DNA from: Hymenobacter wooponensis
GTDB lineage: Bacteria; Bacteroidota; Bacteroidia; Cytophagales; Hymenobacteraceae
Length of the DNA: 64,000 nt
Reading direction: 5' to 3'
Assembly (NCBI RefSeq): GCF_004745865.1
Contig: NZ_SRKZ01000006.1
Location: 310,001-374,000, forward strand
Part shown: positions 35,127 to 44,005 of the stretch, in pieces
How the letters are laid out: each line of letters starts with the position of its first letter
How positions within the stretch are numbered: the first letter of the stretch is position 1
The notes under the pieces: generated by a model
Seen by the model: only the letters and a program-made list of their open reading frames with translations
What the model was told of the DNA's origin: nothing
Database searches by the model: none
Translations under genes and position numbers: made by a program

Positions 35127-35547
35127 GGTTTACTAAGAAAGAAAAGGCAAATAATGGCTGAAAAGGTGGCCTAGCCCCGAGGAGCTGGGCCCAGAGACAG
35201 CAACTAAAAGTTGCGCGTACAAATTAGGTTTCTATTTTGCGGGCTGATTCCCACCCCGGTTGGCGGGGCGGTGAGTCTACTTGATTTAACCCGGTATTGT
35301 ATGTGTGCTGTGTTCTGAAAATAACCGCATTGACCGTCCGTGCGTAGCTTCTTGCACACGGAAACAACCAACTATCTGACAAGCGACGAGTTCCTGATTT
35401 TGTCAGGCAGGTCAAAGGTAGGCAGCCCGGATAAAGATTCCGCGGTTTGCTTTCATCAAGGATTTGGCCGACAACCCGTAAACTTGTACAGCTTTTTGGC
35501 CTAAATACCGACCTTTCCACCTATTCCGCTCCCCCTCTATTCTACTT
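35127..35547. other. Intergenic region between ettA and the DUF349 gene
   Basis: A 420-base gap between divergent genes. A 98-codon minus-strand frame is open here but is Cys/Arg/Ser-rich with no recognisable content, so it was not annotated. No repeat or terminator was seen; promoters for both genes must lie here. Confidence 0.45.
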
Positions 35548-36852
35548 ATGGAACAACAAGACCACCTACTGGCCGAAGCCCGCCGTTATGGCTACATCGA
35601 GGGCGACCAGGTGTGGCTTAGCCCGCTGCTGGACCTGCCTGCCCGGCAGGTGGGTCAGGTCAAAGAGTCCGGCGACGCATCCCTGATCTACTTTGCTCAG
35701 CGCTTCGAGCTCTTCCGCAACAAGGTGGAAGACTTGCTGCAGAAGATTGAGGAGTCTGAGAACAAAGGCTCCTTCCTGATGAAAGCCCTCCACCTCAAGG
35801 AGCAGGTGGGCAGCTACGATGCCCTGGGGGATTTTGAAAGCCTGCACCGTCGCCTCACGGAAGCGGAGGAGTCAATTAAGGTTACCATTGTTCGCAACCG
35901 CGAGAAAAACCTGGCTACCAAAATTGGCTTGATTCAGGAAACAGAGGAGCTGGCTAACACCATTGATTGGCAGGCCGGCACCGAGAAAATCAAGGACTTG
36001 CGCCAGGGCTGGATCAAGACCGGCCCCGTGGAGAAGCACCTCACCGACGAGTTGGAAACCCGTTTCCAAGCGGCCGTTGATAAGTTTTTCGCCAATAAGA
36101 AGGAGTTCCTGGCTGAGAAAAAGGCCATGGTCAACCGCGTGTATGACCGCTATAAGGAGCTCATTCACAAGTCGGAGGCCCTGCAGAACTCCAACGACTT
36201 TGAGGAGACTACCCGCAAGCTCAAGCAGCTGCAGCAGGAGTGGAAAGAAGTAGGCGGCTCCTTGCCCCGCAAGCAGGCCAACGACCTCTGGACGCGGTTC
36301 CGGGCGGCGCACAACCACTTCTTTGAGCGCCTGAAGGTGCACATCGAGAGCAAGCGCACGGAGGGCCAGACCACCTCCACCGACGACAACCTGACCCGCA
36401 AGCGGGCCCTGGTAGCCGAAGCGCAGGCCCTGCTCAGCCAGCCTATGTCGCAGGCTGTAGCCCGTGCCAAGGAGCTGCAGGCCGCCTGGAAAAAGGTGGG
36501 CCCTGTGCGCGGTGAAGAATCTGACCGGGTGTGGGAGCAGTTCATCCTGGCCTGCGATAAGGTGTTCGAGATGAGCGCCCTGGAGCACTTCATCCGGAAG
36601 CGCCAGCCAGCTGGCCCAGAGGCCGGCTCGCCGGAGGAGCAGGTAAACATTCGGGTGCAAGCCCTGCGCGACTTCATCAAATACGACAAGCAGGAGCAGG
36701 AAGTGCTGGAAGAAAACCTAGGCAAGCTCAACGACTCGCCGGGTAACGAGGCATTCCGCACGATGCTACAAGGCAAAATCAGAGCGTTTGAGCGGAAAAT
36801 CCGCACCAAAAATGACCTGATTGAAATGTTACGTCAGCGAGTTACCAAGTAA
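35548..36852 (+). CDS. DUF349 domain protein
   Basis: The 434-residue product is almost entirely helical and charged. At least four DUF349 repeats are visible, each around a W-x-x-x-G/K motif: INDIVIDUAL blocks include IKDLRQGWIKTGPVEKHLTD, ETTRKLKQLQQEWKEVGGSL and ARAKELQAAWKKVGPVRGEE. Coiled-coil character runs throughout, and the end (IRTKNDLIEMLRQRVTK) is typical. No signal peptide or membrane helix is present, so it is cytoplasmic. DUF349 proteins have no firmly established activity. The DUF2795 gene follows 140 bases downstream. Confidence 0.92.
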   Translation: MEQQDHLLAEARRYGYIEGDQVWLSPLLDLPARQVGQVKESGDASLIYFAQRFELFRNKVEDLLQKIEESENKGSFLMKALHLKEQVGSYDALGDFESLHRRLTEAEESIKVTIVRNREKNLATKIGLIQETEELANTIDWQAGTEKIKDLRQGWIKTGPVEKHLTDELETRFQAAVDKFFANKKEFLAEKKAMVNRVYDRYKELIHKSEALQNSNDFEETTRKLKQLQQEWKEVGGSLPRKQANDLWTRFRAAHNHFFERLKVHIESKRTEGQTTSTDDNLTRKRALVAEAQALLSQPMSQAVARAKELQAAWKKVGPVRGEESDRVWEQFILACDKVFEMSALEHFIRKRQPAGPEAGSPEEQVNIRVQALRDFIKYDKQEQEVLEENLGKLNDSPGNEAFRTMLQGKIRAFERKIRTKNDLIEMLRQRVTK

Positions 36853-36992
36853 CTCAACCTTCGTTTGTATTTTACGTTGTCGTCAGCAAAAGCAACCCTA
36901 GGCCGGTAATGGTGTCATGCCCTTTGCCTCGGCTAGATTTTTGCTAACGACGCTCTACAATTTGCCAACCTTTTTTAGTAGCACACACGACT

Positions 36993-37214
36993 ATGTACTG
37001 GACTCTGGAACTTGCTTCGTATCTGGAAGATGCACCCTGGCCCGCCACCAAGGATGAGCTCATCGATTACTCTATCCGCTCGGGTGCCCCGATGGAAGTA
37101 GTGGAAAACCTGCAGGCCCTGGAGGACGACGGTCAGCCTTACGAGAACATTGAAGAAGTTTGGCCGGATTATCCGACCAAGGAGGACTTCATGTTCAACG
37201 AAGACGAGTATTAA
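36993..37214 (+). CDS. DUF2795 domain protein
   Basis: The product has 73 residues and is very acidic. It shows the DUF2795 layout: a start YWTLELASYLEDAPWPATKD, then ELIDYSIRSGAPMEVVENLQ and an acidic tail (DYPTKEDFMFNEDEY). The family is a small helical domain of unknown function, widespread in Bacteroidota and other groups. It lies between the DUF349 gene and the ABC ATPase gene, 34 bases from the latter's start. Confidence 0.88.
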   Translation: MYWTLELASYLEDAPWPATKDELIDYSIRSGAPMEVVENLQALEDDGQPYENIEEVWPDYPTKEDFMFNEDEY

Positions 37215-37248
37215 TTGAGTTACCAGTTGTGAATTGCCAGTTGCCAGT

Positions 37249-38037
37249 ATGACGAGTCCAATAACCCGTTCTTCTGACAACCAGCACGTAACACCTATCA
37301 ACCCAGTTTTACAGATAGAAGAGTTGGTTGCGGGGTATGGACAGCGTGTCCTGCTCCGCAATCTTTTTTTGTCCGTACCGGAGCCTGCGTTTGTAGCTAT
37401 TGTAGGCCACAATGGCTGCGGCAAAACCACTCTTTTCCGGGCACTCACGGGCCGTATCCCATATGAGGGTGCCATCCGGGTGCTAGGCCAGGACTTGCGC
37501 ACCGTGCGCCAGCCAGCTACCAGCGGCTTACTGGCCTACCTGCCGCAGCGGGGCAGCGTGGAATTTTCTATATCGGTGCGGGAGCTGGTAGTAATGGGCC
37601 GGTTCCGCCACCACCGCTTTCTGAGTGCCTACTCCACCACTGATTACGCCCTGGCCGATGCGGCGCTGACCCGGGTAGGAGCCGCCCACCTCGCTACCCG
37701 CGACTTCACCCAGCTCTCTGGGGGCGAGCAGCAACTGGTGTGGCTGGCCCAGCTCAGCCTACAAGACGCAGCGCTGTATCTACTTGATGAGCCCACGCAG
37801 CAGCTCGATGTGTACTACCGCCGCCGCGTGTTTGATCTGCTGCAATCCTGGGTGCAGGAGCAGCAAAAAACCATCCTCTGCATCACCCACGACCTCGACA
37901 ATCTTCTAGCTCTCCCCGGCGGCTACCTGCTCAACCTATCCGCTCCCACTCCGCAGCTAGAGCCTCTAACCCCCGAAACCGTCCGCGCCGCCCGGGAGTA
38001 CCTGGAAAGCGAGGAAAGCCTGACGGTGATGCGGTAA
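37249..38037 (+). CDS. ABC transporter ATP-binding protein (FecE/siderophore type), orphan
   Basis: About 262 residues from ATG 37249; a TTG 15 bases upstream is in frame. It is a complete ABC ATPase: Walker A GHNGCGKTT, Q-loop YLPQRGSVEFSISVRELVVM, signature LSGGEQQLVWLAQL, Walker B YLLDEPTQQLD and the H-loop ITHDLDN. The Q-loop region with RELVVMGRFRHH places it near the iron-siderophore, haem or cobalamin importer ATPases. No permease or binding protein gene lies next to it, which is unusual for that group, so partners must be elsewhere. The spacer before it holds a CAGTTGCC-type repeat also seen at 3261-3368. Confidence 0.88.
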   Translation: MTSPITRSSDNQHVTPINPVLQIEELVAGYGQRVLLRNLFLSVPEPAFVAIVGHNGCGKTTLFRALTGRIPYEGAIRVLGQDLRTVRQPATSGLLAYLPQRGSVEFSISVRELVVMGRFRHHRFLSAYSTTDYALADAALTRVGAAHLATRDFTQLSGGEQQLVWLAQLSLQDAALYLLDEPTQQLDVYYRRRVFDLLQSWVQEQQKTILCITHDLDNLLALPGGYLLNLSAPTPQLEPLTPETVRAAREYLESEESLTVMR

Positions 38038-38220
38038 TGGTGAATGAGTGAAGCGGCTTGTAATAAGAATTTTATGCTGAGGAGGCCGAACAGAAGGTCG
38101 CCCAAACTTCCCTCTGGTTATTCAACTGGCCTAGGCCTCTGCACTGAAACGGTAGAGGTGACTTGACTTCGCTTAGGCTAACGTTTTGTTGGGGTATGGC
38201 AAACGGCTCATTACACTCAT

Positions 38221-39396
38221 TCACCGTCTCCCTGGCCTACCTCTGACAACATGCCAGATGGATTGCAGAAACGGCCATGGCGTCACGGAGTTCATCACTT
38301 GAAAGTTCTCTCGCCAGGAAGTGCGCTCATCTAGAAAGTCAAAAATGCGCTCAGGAGGGTTGCGCTGGAAGAGTTGAGCGAAGATGTTGCGGGTGTGCTC
38401 CCCGCGGCGCTGCATGATGTCGAGCAGTAGCGTATCGAAGAGGTGGAACTGCCACTGGTCGCCGGTAAGGTGCTGAGGGGGCTGGCCCGTGCTAGCCAGC
38501 GCGGCCACCAAGCGGGCCGAATGCGCCTGAATACGCTTAAAGGCGTAGCCCGTACTTGGTTTTGCCCGCCCGGCCCTAGTACCTAGGTTAATGATGCTCG
38601 CTCCGGCACTCGCCGGAAAGGGGTGGTCTGTCATGGGGATAGCGCCCACCTCTTCCGCCTCAATACGAAAGTTGGTTACGCCCAGCGTATCACGTAGGTA
38701 AGCGCGCATAGCTTCTTCGTAGGACTGTTTGGGCAGCAGCTCCGCGGAGAATAGGGTATACTCTACCAGCGCCTTGCGTTTGCTGAACGGCATCACATAC
38801 ATAAACCGCGCTTCCTGATGCTGGTCGCCCCGGAAGTCCATAAACTCGGCCGTGGCCGGATCAAAGGCATCTTCGCCGGTTTCTACCTCCCATCCTACAA
38901 AGTGCTGCAGCAAATATCGGTGCTTCTCAGGGCGCCGCTCTAGCTGGGGTGGGCGACTGTCAAAGCCATAACGAGCCGTAAACTCTCCGGTGGGCGTGGT
39001 GGCCTGCACCCCCGCGCCCGGTAGGTCATATAGGTGGCCTACGGTAGTTTGCAGGAACGTAAACTGCGGGTTGTTGGCCAGGGCGCTTCGTACAAATCGG
39101 TAGAAATCGAGCCCCCGGATCATCTTGTAGCGGTGGCGCTTCAGATCAAATACCCGCTCAAAGTCTGGGCTCCGGAAAGCTATCCGGCCCCACTCGTAGG
39201 CCACTATCCCATCGAACAGGCTTGGCTCATCGGCCCAAAACGACCACGTGCGGTCGTTAATATCCTTGGCCTCGGGCTCCAGCAGCAACACCCGCTTATG
39301 GCGCAAACGCGGCTCCTGGCTTATGTGGTAGGCTAGGCTCAGGCCGGCGGCCCCACCTCCCACAATCAGATAGTCGAAATCAAAGATTGCTGCCAT
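38221..39396 (-). CDS. crtY: Lycopene beta-cyclase (CrtY family)
   Basis: About 391 residues from ATG 39396 (MAAIFDFDYLIVGG); an in-frame ATG 33 bases upstream adds only an Arg/Pro-rich stretch. The FAD/NAD-binding Rossmann motif DYLIVGGGAAGLSLAYHI (about 8-25) starts the protein. Later, TWSFWADEP, VEYTLFSAELLP and PSTGYAFKRIQAHS match the lycopene cyclase family (CrtY type with one polypeptide). It converts lycopene to beta-carotene or gamma-carotene derivatives at the membrane. No other carotenoid genes are in the window. It fits a pigmented organism. Confidence 0.92.
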   Translation of the reverse strand: MAAIFDFDYLIVGGGAAGLSLAYHISQEPRLRHKRVLLLEPEAKDINDRTWSFWADEPSLFDGIVAYEWGRIAFRSPDFERVFDLKRHRYKMIRGLDFYRFVRSALANNPQFTFLQTTVGHLYDLPGAGVQATTPTGEFTARYGFDSRPPQLERRPEKHRYLLQHFVGWEVETGEDAFDPATAEFMDFRGDQHQEARFMYVMPFSKRKALVEYTLFSAELLPKQSYEEAMRAYLRDTLGVTNFRIEAEEVGAIPMTDHPFPASAGASIINLGTRAGRAKPSTGYAFKRIQAHSARLVAALASTGQPPQHLTGDQWQFHLFDTLLLDIMQRRGEHTRNIFAQLFQRNPPERIFDFLDERTSWRENFQVMNSVTPWPFLQSIWHVVRGRPGRR

Positions 39397-39455
39397 ACGA
39401 AACGGCGGCCGAAAGGGCCGCCGTCGCAAGTTAAGACAGTCCGCTTTACTTAAGC

Positions 39456-40100
39456 TTACCCAATCGATGACGGTGAGAGGGCCCCAACCAAATCACGCAC
39501 GGCATCGCGCACGTCGAAATCAAGCTGAGAGCTGAAATGCTGCCGGCCCGCCAGAATGCTTACCTGCGAGCGTAGCCGCTCTACCCACAGGCGCTCGTTG
39601 TCCTGGTAACCAGAAGTGTACGGGTCATCGTCGGACAGGAGCACCGTCAGCTTTTCCTCCGGGATAAGACGGCGGGCAGCCTCAAAGTTGATGGGAGCAT
39701 GCATCCAGTTCAGGATATCCTGCCAAGGGCTATCTACCGAAAACCAGCCTGCTACGCATAGCACACCACCTAGTTGAGTTGCTGTTGGGTTCTGCTCCGC
39801 CACGCGCGCTAGGTAGTGTAGAATAGCTAGGCAGCCCACACTGTGGCCTATCAAATACACGTTCGGTCCCAGGCGCTCAGGGGGTAACACTTCCATCAGG
39901 TAGTCTACGGCCCGCTCAATAACGGGCAAATCCCAGGCCGGCATGTTCAGGGCGTGCACTTGATAGTTGAAGCCATCTTCGGTGGCAACGGCCTGAAGCT
40001 GCTCCCCTAACCAGGGATACCAGTCGCTGTGCGAAGCTCCCGCCCAACGGGGCACAATAAATATTTCGCAGTTTTTTAAAGAAGTAGATGTGCTGTGCAT
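39456..40100 (-). CDS. RBBP9/YdeN-type alpha/beta hydrolase
   Basis: About 214 residues from ATG 40100 (MHSTSTSLKNCEIF); a longer frame upstream is without domain content. The family pattern is visible: VPRWAGASHSDWYPWLGEQL near the start (the W-x-x-W-L signature of YdeN/RBBP9), nucleophile elbow LIGHSVGC (Ser87), Asp in VLLSDDDPYT and His in LAGRQHFSSQ. These are small cytoplasmic serine hydrolases of unclear substrate. It is transcribed in the same direction as crtY and starts about 100 bases before the hairpin of the LOG gene. Confidence 0.87.
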   Translation of the reverse strand: MHSTSTSLKNCEIFIVPRWAGASHSDWYPWLGEQLQAVATEDGFNYQVHALNMPAWDLPVIERAVDYLMEVLPPERLGPNVYLIGHSVGCLAILHYLARVAEQNPTATQLGGVLCVAGWFSVDSPWQDILNWMHAPINFEAARRLIPEEKLTVLLSDDDPYTSGYQDNERLWVERLRSQVSILAGRQHFSSQLDFDVRDAVRDLVGALSPSSIG

Positions 40101-40193
40101 AAGGTGTGCTTGTACAGAAGAAAGGGAACAAGATACCATCACTATTCTCTATTGCACCACTGTTCACCTCTCATTACTGAATGTTGAACGAAA

Positions 40194-40229
40194 AAGCCGC
40201 CGCTTCTCCCGAGAGAAAAGCGGCGGCTT
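40194..40229 (-). terminator. Terminator of the LOG-family gene
   Basis: Arms AAGCCGCCGCTT and AAGCGGCGGCTT around a short loop, followed on the minus strand by TTTTTCG. Confidence 0.8.
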
Positions 40230-40255
40230 CGAATGGTTCAGCTCGTCGGAACGGC

Positions 40256-41119
40256 TTAGAAGTTTGGCGAGAGCAGGTAACGGCTGTAGAACTCGTCGAT
40301 GATTTTTACGGCTGTTTCCGCATCATCCACAATCTGGACCAGTTCCATGTCTTCGGGCGAGATGTTGTGCTCTTCGTGCAGCATCACGTCTTCAATCCAC
40401 TTGAACAAGCCATTCCAGTAGGCTGAGCCCACCAGCACAATGGGGAAGCGGCCAATTTTCTTGGTCTGAATTAGGGTGATAGCCTCAAACAGCTCATCGA
40501 GCGTACCAAAGCCCCCGGGCATGCCAATAAAGCCCTGAGCATACTTCACGAACATCACTTTCCGCACGAAGAAGTAATCGAAGTTGATCACTTTGTCGGG
40601 GTCGATGTAGATGTTGTGGAACTGCTCGAAGGGCAGCTCAATGTTGAGGCCTACTGAACGGCCACCCTCTGAGCGGGCGCCCTTGTTACCAGCCTCCATA
40701 ATGCCAGGGCCACCGCCTGTAATTACGCCATAGCCGTGGCGCACCAGCTTAGCCGCAATTTCCTCGGCCATCTGGTAGTAGGGGTTTTCGGGCTTGGTGC
40801 GGGCCGAACCGAAAATTGAAACGCAGGGCCCGATTTTGGTCATCTTCTCGAAGCCCTCCACGAACTCGGCCATCACTTTAAAGATCTGCCACGAGTCAGC
40901 AATCTTAATCTCGTTCCAGTCTTTATCCACGAACGCCTTCCGGATGCGCTGCTCGTCATCGAGCTGCACGGTACGCTGCCCGTGGGTTTGCTCCCGAATA
41001 TCGCTGATGGTAGTAACTTTGTTATTATTGATATCGGGCTGGACGATGGTCTGGCCGCTACCGGCGTTCATGACCTGATCGGCCACTTTAGTTCGGCTGG
41101 TTTTCTTGAGCTTCGACAT
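40256..41119 (-). CDS. LOG family (TIGR00730) Rossmann-fold protein
   Basis: About 287 residues from ATG 41119 (MSKLKKTSRTKVADQV); the frame is open upstream but Pro/Arg-rich, unlike a family start. The LOG motif GMPGGFGTLDELFEAITLIQ is complete, together with TGGGPGIMEAGNKGA and an early SIFGSARTKPENPYY. These motifs belong to the cytokinin-activating LOG family and to the related PpnN nucleotide 5'-monophosphate nucleosidases. Cleavage of nucleoside monophosphates is likely; which substrate cannot be seen. The N-terminal 50 residues are an extra basic segment. A terminator follows at 40194-40229. Confidence 0.9.
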   Translation of the reverse strand: MSKLKKTSRTKVADQVMNAGSGQTIVQPDINNNKVTTISDIREQTHGQRTVQLDDEQRIRKAFVDKDWNEIKIADSWQIFKVMAEFVEGFEKMTKIGPCVSIFGSARTKPENPYYQMAEEIAAKLVRHGYGVITGGGPGIMEAGNKGARSEGGRSVGLNIELPFEQFHNIYIDPDKVINFDYFFVRKVMFVKYAQGFIGMPGGFGTLDELFEAITLIQTKKIGRFPIVLVGSAYWNGLFKWIEDVMLHEEHNISPEDMELVQIVDDAETAVKIIDEFYSRYLLSPNF

Positions 41120-41392
41120 AAGAGCTACACGGGGTAAGAAGGGCACAGGCAGCTGGCGGCACGAAGTTGCCGATGGCGGTGGGGATAGGCCTGCGCCGGG
41201 TAAAAAATTAGGAAAAAGGCAAAAAGAAGGCCGCCTCACGGAAGGAAGGCGACCAAAAGTAGCGACCGGCAAGTTAACAATTTGTTAACATTACGCTAGT
41301 CTAGATCATGAAATTGTTAGCTGGTTGCTAGGCCTGTTTAGCTTTCGCCACACACATCAGGTTTCTTGTTTCAGAGCACTAGCAGCACTATT

Positions 41393-42652
41393 CTACTGCG
41401 CCCGGATGGCAATAACGGGGTCGAGGTTGGAAGCTAGCACGGCCGGAATAATGCCAGCCAACACCCCAATTACAACCGACACCGTAAGGCCTAGCGAAAT
41501 ATTACCGGGCGTTAGAAAGAGCGGCAGGCCTTCTTGTGGGATCAAGGTAATCAGCCACACCAGCAGAATACCGGCAGCCCCGCCCAGCAGGCAGAGGAAT
41601 ACGGCTTCGAACAGGAATTGAAACAGGATGAAGTAGTTCTTTGCCCCTAATGACTTCTGAATTCCGATAATGTTGGTGCGCTCCTTTACGGACACAAACA
41701 TGATGTTGGCAATGCCAAACCCACCCACCAGCATAGCAAAGGACCCTATTACGGCCCCCGCAATACCTATCACGGAGAAGAGTTTGGTAATGGCATTGGC
41801 TAGCATCTCGGGACGGTTTAGGGCAAAGTTGTCCTCTTCCTGTGGCTTTAAGCCCCGAATGCTGCGCATTACGCCCTTGAGTTCATACTCTAGGTCCAGC
41901 AGGCCCGGGTCATCGTCGGTGCCTTTGATACCGATGCTGGGCGACACGCCGCCCTGCCCGTTGGTATTCAGGGCAAACATCTTGGTGAACATGCCGAAGG
42001 GAATCAGGCAATTGGTGTCGTTGCTGGGGGTGTCCAGCAGTTTTTTGCCCTCCTTCTGCATCACGCCAATTACTATAAACTTCTGGCCGCGAGTTTTAAA
42101 CTCTCTTCCCAGGGCAGAGCCATTCGGAAATAAGTTCTCGGCTATTTCAGCGCCAATAATAGCCACATTACGAGACGACTCTACCTCCTGGGGAGTGAAA
42201 TAGCGCCCTTCGGCAATAGGCACTTCTGATACCTTGTTAAACTCTAAGCTAACCCCCTGCAGGTTACAGCCTTCCATGCTGTTGCTACCCACTTTAAACA
42301 AGTTGCCGCTGGTGTTAGCAAAAATGGCTACACCATTATTGTTTGGCCCCAAGCGACGCTGTAGCTCCCGGAACTCACGCACCGTAGGCACCGGGCGGTT
42401 AAAGTATTTCCACCAAGCAAAGTTGGACTCAAATACCCAGGGCCACTTATTCACATAAATCACCTTGTCGCCCACAAAGCTCATGCTCTGCCGGATATTC
42501 GTTTCCAGTGAGTCGACGACGGTAAACACGGCAATAATGGCAAAAATGCCTACCGTTACCCCCAGCAAGGACAGGATAGTGCGTAGTAAGTTGGATTTGA
42601 GAGCTTGCCACGCGAAGCGGAAACTCTCCAGGGTCAGGCGCAATGCTTTCAT
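41393..42652 (-). CDS. MacB-like ABC transporter permease
   Basis: The product has 419 residues. The N-terminal helix (LLRTILSLLGVTVGIFAIIA, about 20-45) and three C-terminal helices (AVIGSFAMLVGGFGIANIMF, then FEAVFLCLLGGAAGILLVWL and IGVLAGIIPAVLAS) frame a large periplasmic MacB_PCD domain (about 50-270), with the FtsX-type motif NIMFVSVKERTNIIGIQKSLG. This is the layout of type VII ABC proteins, which transmit mechanical force across the inner membrane for efflux or lipoprotein transport. No ATPase or membrane fusion protein gene is adjacent. The gene is divergent from queA. Confidence 0.92.
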   Translation of the reverse strand: MKALRLTLESFRFAWQALKSNLLRTILSLLGVTVGIFAIIAVFTVVDSLETNIRQSMSFVGDKVIYVNKWPWVFESNFAWWKYFNRPVPTVREFRELQRRLGPNNNGVAIFANTSGNLFKVGSNSMEGCNLQGVSLEFNKVSEVPIAEGRYFTPQEVESSRNVAIIGAEIAENLFPNGSALGREFKTRGQKFIVIGVMQKEGKKLLDTPSNDTNCLIPFGMFTKMFALNTNGQGGVSPSIGIKGTDDDPGLLDLEYELKGVMRSIRGLKPQEEDNFALNRPEMLANAITKLFSVIGIAGAVIGSFAMLVGGFGIANIMFVSVKERTNIIGIQKSLGAKNYFILFQFLFEAVFLCLLGGAAGILLVWLITLIPQEGLPLFLTPGNISLGLTVSVVIGVLAGIIPAVLASNLDPVIAIRAQ

Positions 42653-42783
42653 GAGAGCCAGGATGAGGCGGGGGTGTAAGCCAGAACCGTAAACGTATCA
42701 GTATAACCAGTTAACCAGTAGCTCAGTGGAGCAAGGCCTCACCTTTTCGGGCGAAAAGTAACGATTAATCCGGCGCGAATGCC

Positions 42784-42791
42784 TACTTTTG
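42784..42791 (+). promoter_or_regulatory. Possible -7 promoter element of queA
   Basis: TACTTTTG matches the Bacteroidota -7 consensus TAnnTTTG, 49 bases before the queA start. No clear -33 TTTG is visible at the usual distance. Confidence 0.3.
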
Positions 42792-42839
42792 CGGCTCAAT
42801 TTTTTCATTAGGTTCCCCACCTATTGCCCTGTCTGGCCC

Positions 42840-43889
42840 ATGAAACTGTCCGAGTTCAAATTTGACCTGCCTGAAAACTTATTGGCGCAGCACCCGGCCA
42901 AAAACCGAGACGAATCTCGCCTGATGGTGTTGCACCGCGACAGCGGCAAGATTGAACACCGCGTATTCAAAGATATCATCGAATACTTCGGCGAGGGTGA
43001 TGTTTTCGTTGTGAACGACACGAAAGTATTCCCAGCCCGCCTGTATGGTAACAAGGAAAAAACTGGCGCGAAAATCGAAGTTTTCCTGCTGCGCGAGCTG
43101 AACAAAGAAATTCACCTCTGGGATGTGCTGGTTGACCCCGCTCGGAAAATTCGGGTAGGCAACAAGCTGTATTTCGGCGAAAGCGACATGGTAGCCGAAG
43201 TTATCGATAATACCACTTCGCGTGGCCGTACTATCAAGTTCTTGTTTGATGGCTCCGATGAGGAGTTCTACAAAGCTCTGCACGACCTAGGCGAAACCCC
43301 TATTCCCAAGGAGTTCATTCCTCGCGAAACGGAAGCCGCCGATAAAGAGCGCTACCAGACCATTTATGCCAAGCACACTGGTGCTGTAGCAGCACCTTCA
43401 GCCGGTCTGCACTTCACCCGCGAGGTAATGAAGCGGCTTGAGATTAAAGGTGTAGACGTGGTTCCGGTAACGCTGCACGTAGGCCTAGGCACATTCCGCC
43501 CCGTTGATGTGGAAGACCTGACCAAGCACAAGATGGACTCGGAGAACTTCATCGTGCCGGCAGATTCGGCGGCGGTAGTAAACCGGGCCCTAGACGCTAA
43601 AAAGCGCGTTTGTGCCATTGGTACCACTTCTATGCGCGCCATGGAGTCTTCGGTGTCGGCGCACTCCCGCCTGAAGCCCACGGAAGGCTGGACAGATAAG
43701 TTTATCTTCCCTCCGTACGATTTTAAAATCTCGAATGCGCTGCTCACCAACTTCCACACCCCGGAAAGCACGCTAATGATGATGGCATCGGCTTTTGCTG
43801 GCCATGAGTTGCTGATAGAGGCATATCAGCTGGCTATTAAAGAGAAATACAAGTTCTTCAGCTACGGCGACGCCATGCTGATTCTGTAA
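42840..43889 (+). CDS. queA: tRNA preQ1(34) S-adenosylmethionine ribosyltransferase-isomerase QueA
   Basis: About 349 residues from ATG 42840 (MKLSEFKFDLPENLLAQHPA); an upstream ATG is in frame but adds a sequence unlike the family. The typical QueA blocks are present: DFVFVVNDTKVFPARLYG-like (GDVFVVNDTKVFPARLYG), HTGAVAAPSAGLHFTREVM, VTLHVGLGTFRPVDVEDLTK and LLTNFHTPESTLMMMASAFAG. It transfers the ribosyl part of SAM to preQ1 at tRNA position 34, giving epoxyqueuosine. It acts in the cytoplasm in the queuosine pathway. A terminator follows at 43931-43960. Confidence 0.96.
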   Translation: MKLSEFKFDLPENLLAQHPAKNRDESRLMVLHRDSGKIEHRVFKDIIEYFGEGDVFVVNDTKVFPARLYGNKEKTGAKIEVFLLRELNKEIHLWDVLVDPARKIRVGNKLYFGESDMVAEVIDNTTSRGRTIKFLFDGSDEEFYKALHDLGETPIPKEFIPRETEAADKERYQTIYAKHTGAVAAPSAGLHFTREVMKRLEIKGVDVVPVTLHVGLGTFRPVDVEDLTKHKMDSENFIVPADSAAVVNRALDAKKRVCAIGTTSMRAMESSVSAHSRLKPTEGWTDKFIFPPYDFKISNALLTNFHTPESTLMMMASAFAGHELLIEAYQLAIKEKYKFFSYGDAMLIL

Positions 43890-43930
43890 CCTCAGCCTGT
43901 AGTGGCCTAGCGCACTGCTCGATCAACCGA

Positions 43931-43960
43931 ACGCCGAATACCCAGCGAGGTATTCGGCGT
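43931..43960 (+). terminator. Terminator of queA
   Basis: Arms ACGCCGAATACC and GGTATTCGGCGT around CAGCGA, then TTTT. Confidence 0.85.
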
Positions 43961-44005
43961 TTTGTATTTGGCTCTGTGCGTACTTTACGGCTCAATCTAT
44001 ATACC

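Noticed and set aside
35224..35520. 98-codon minus-strand frame upstream of ettA
   Set aside because: Cys/Arg/Ser-rich and without recognisable motifs; overlaps the expected promoter region.
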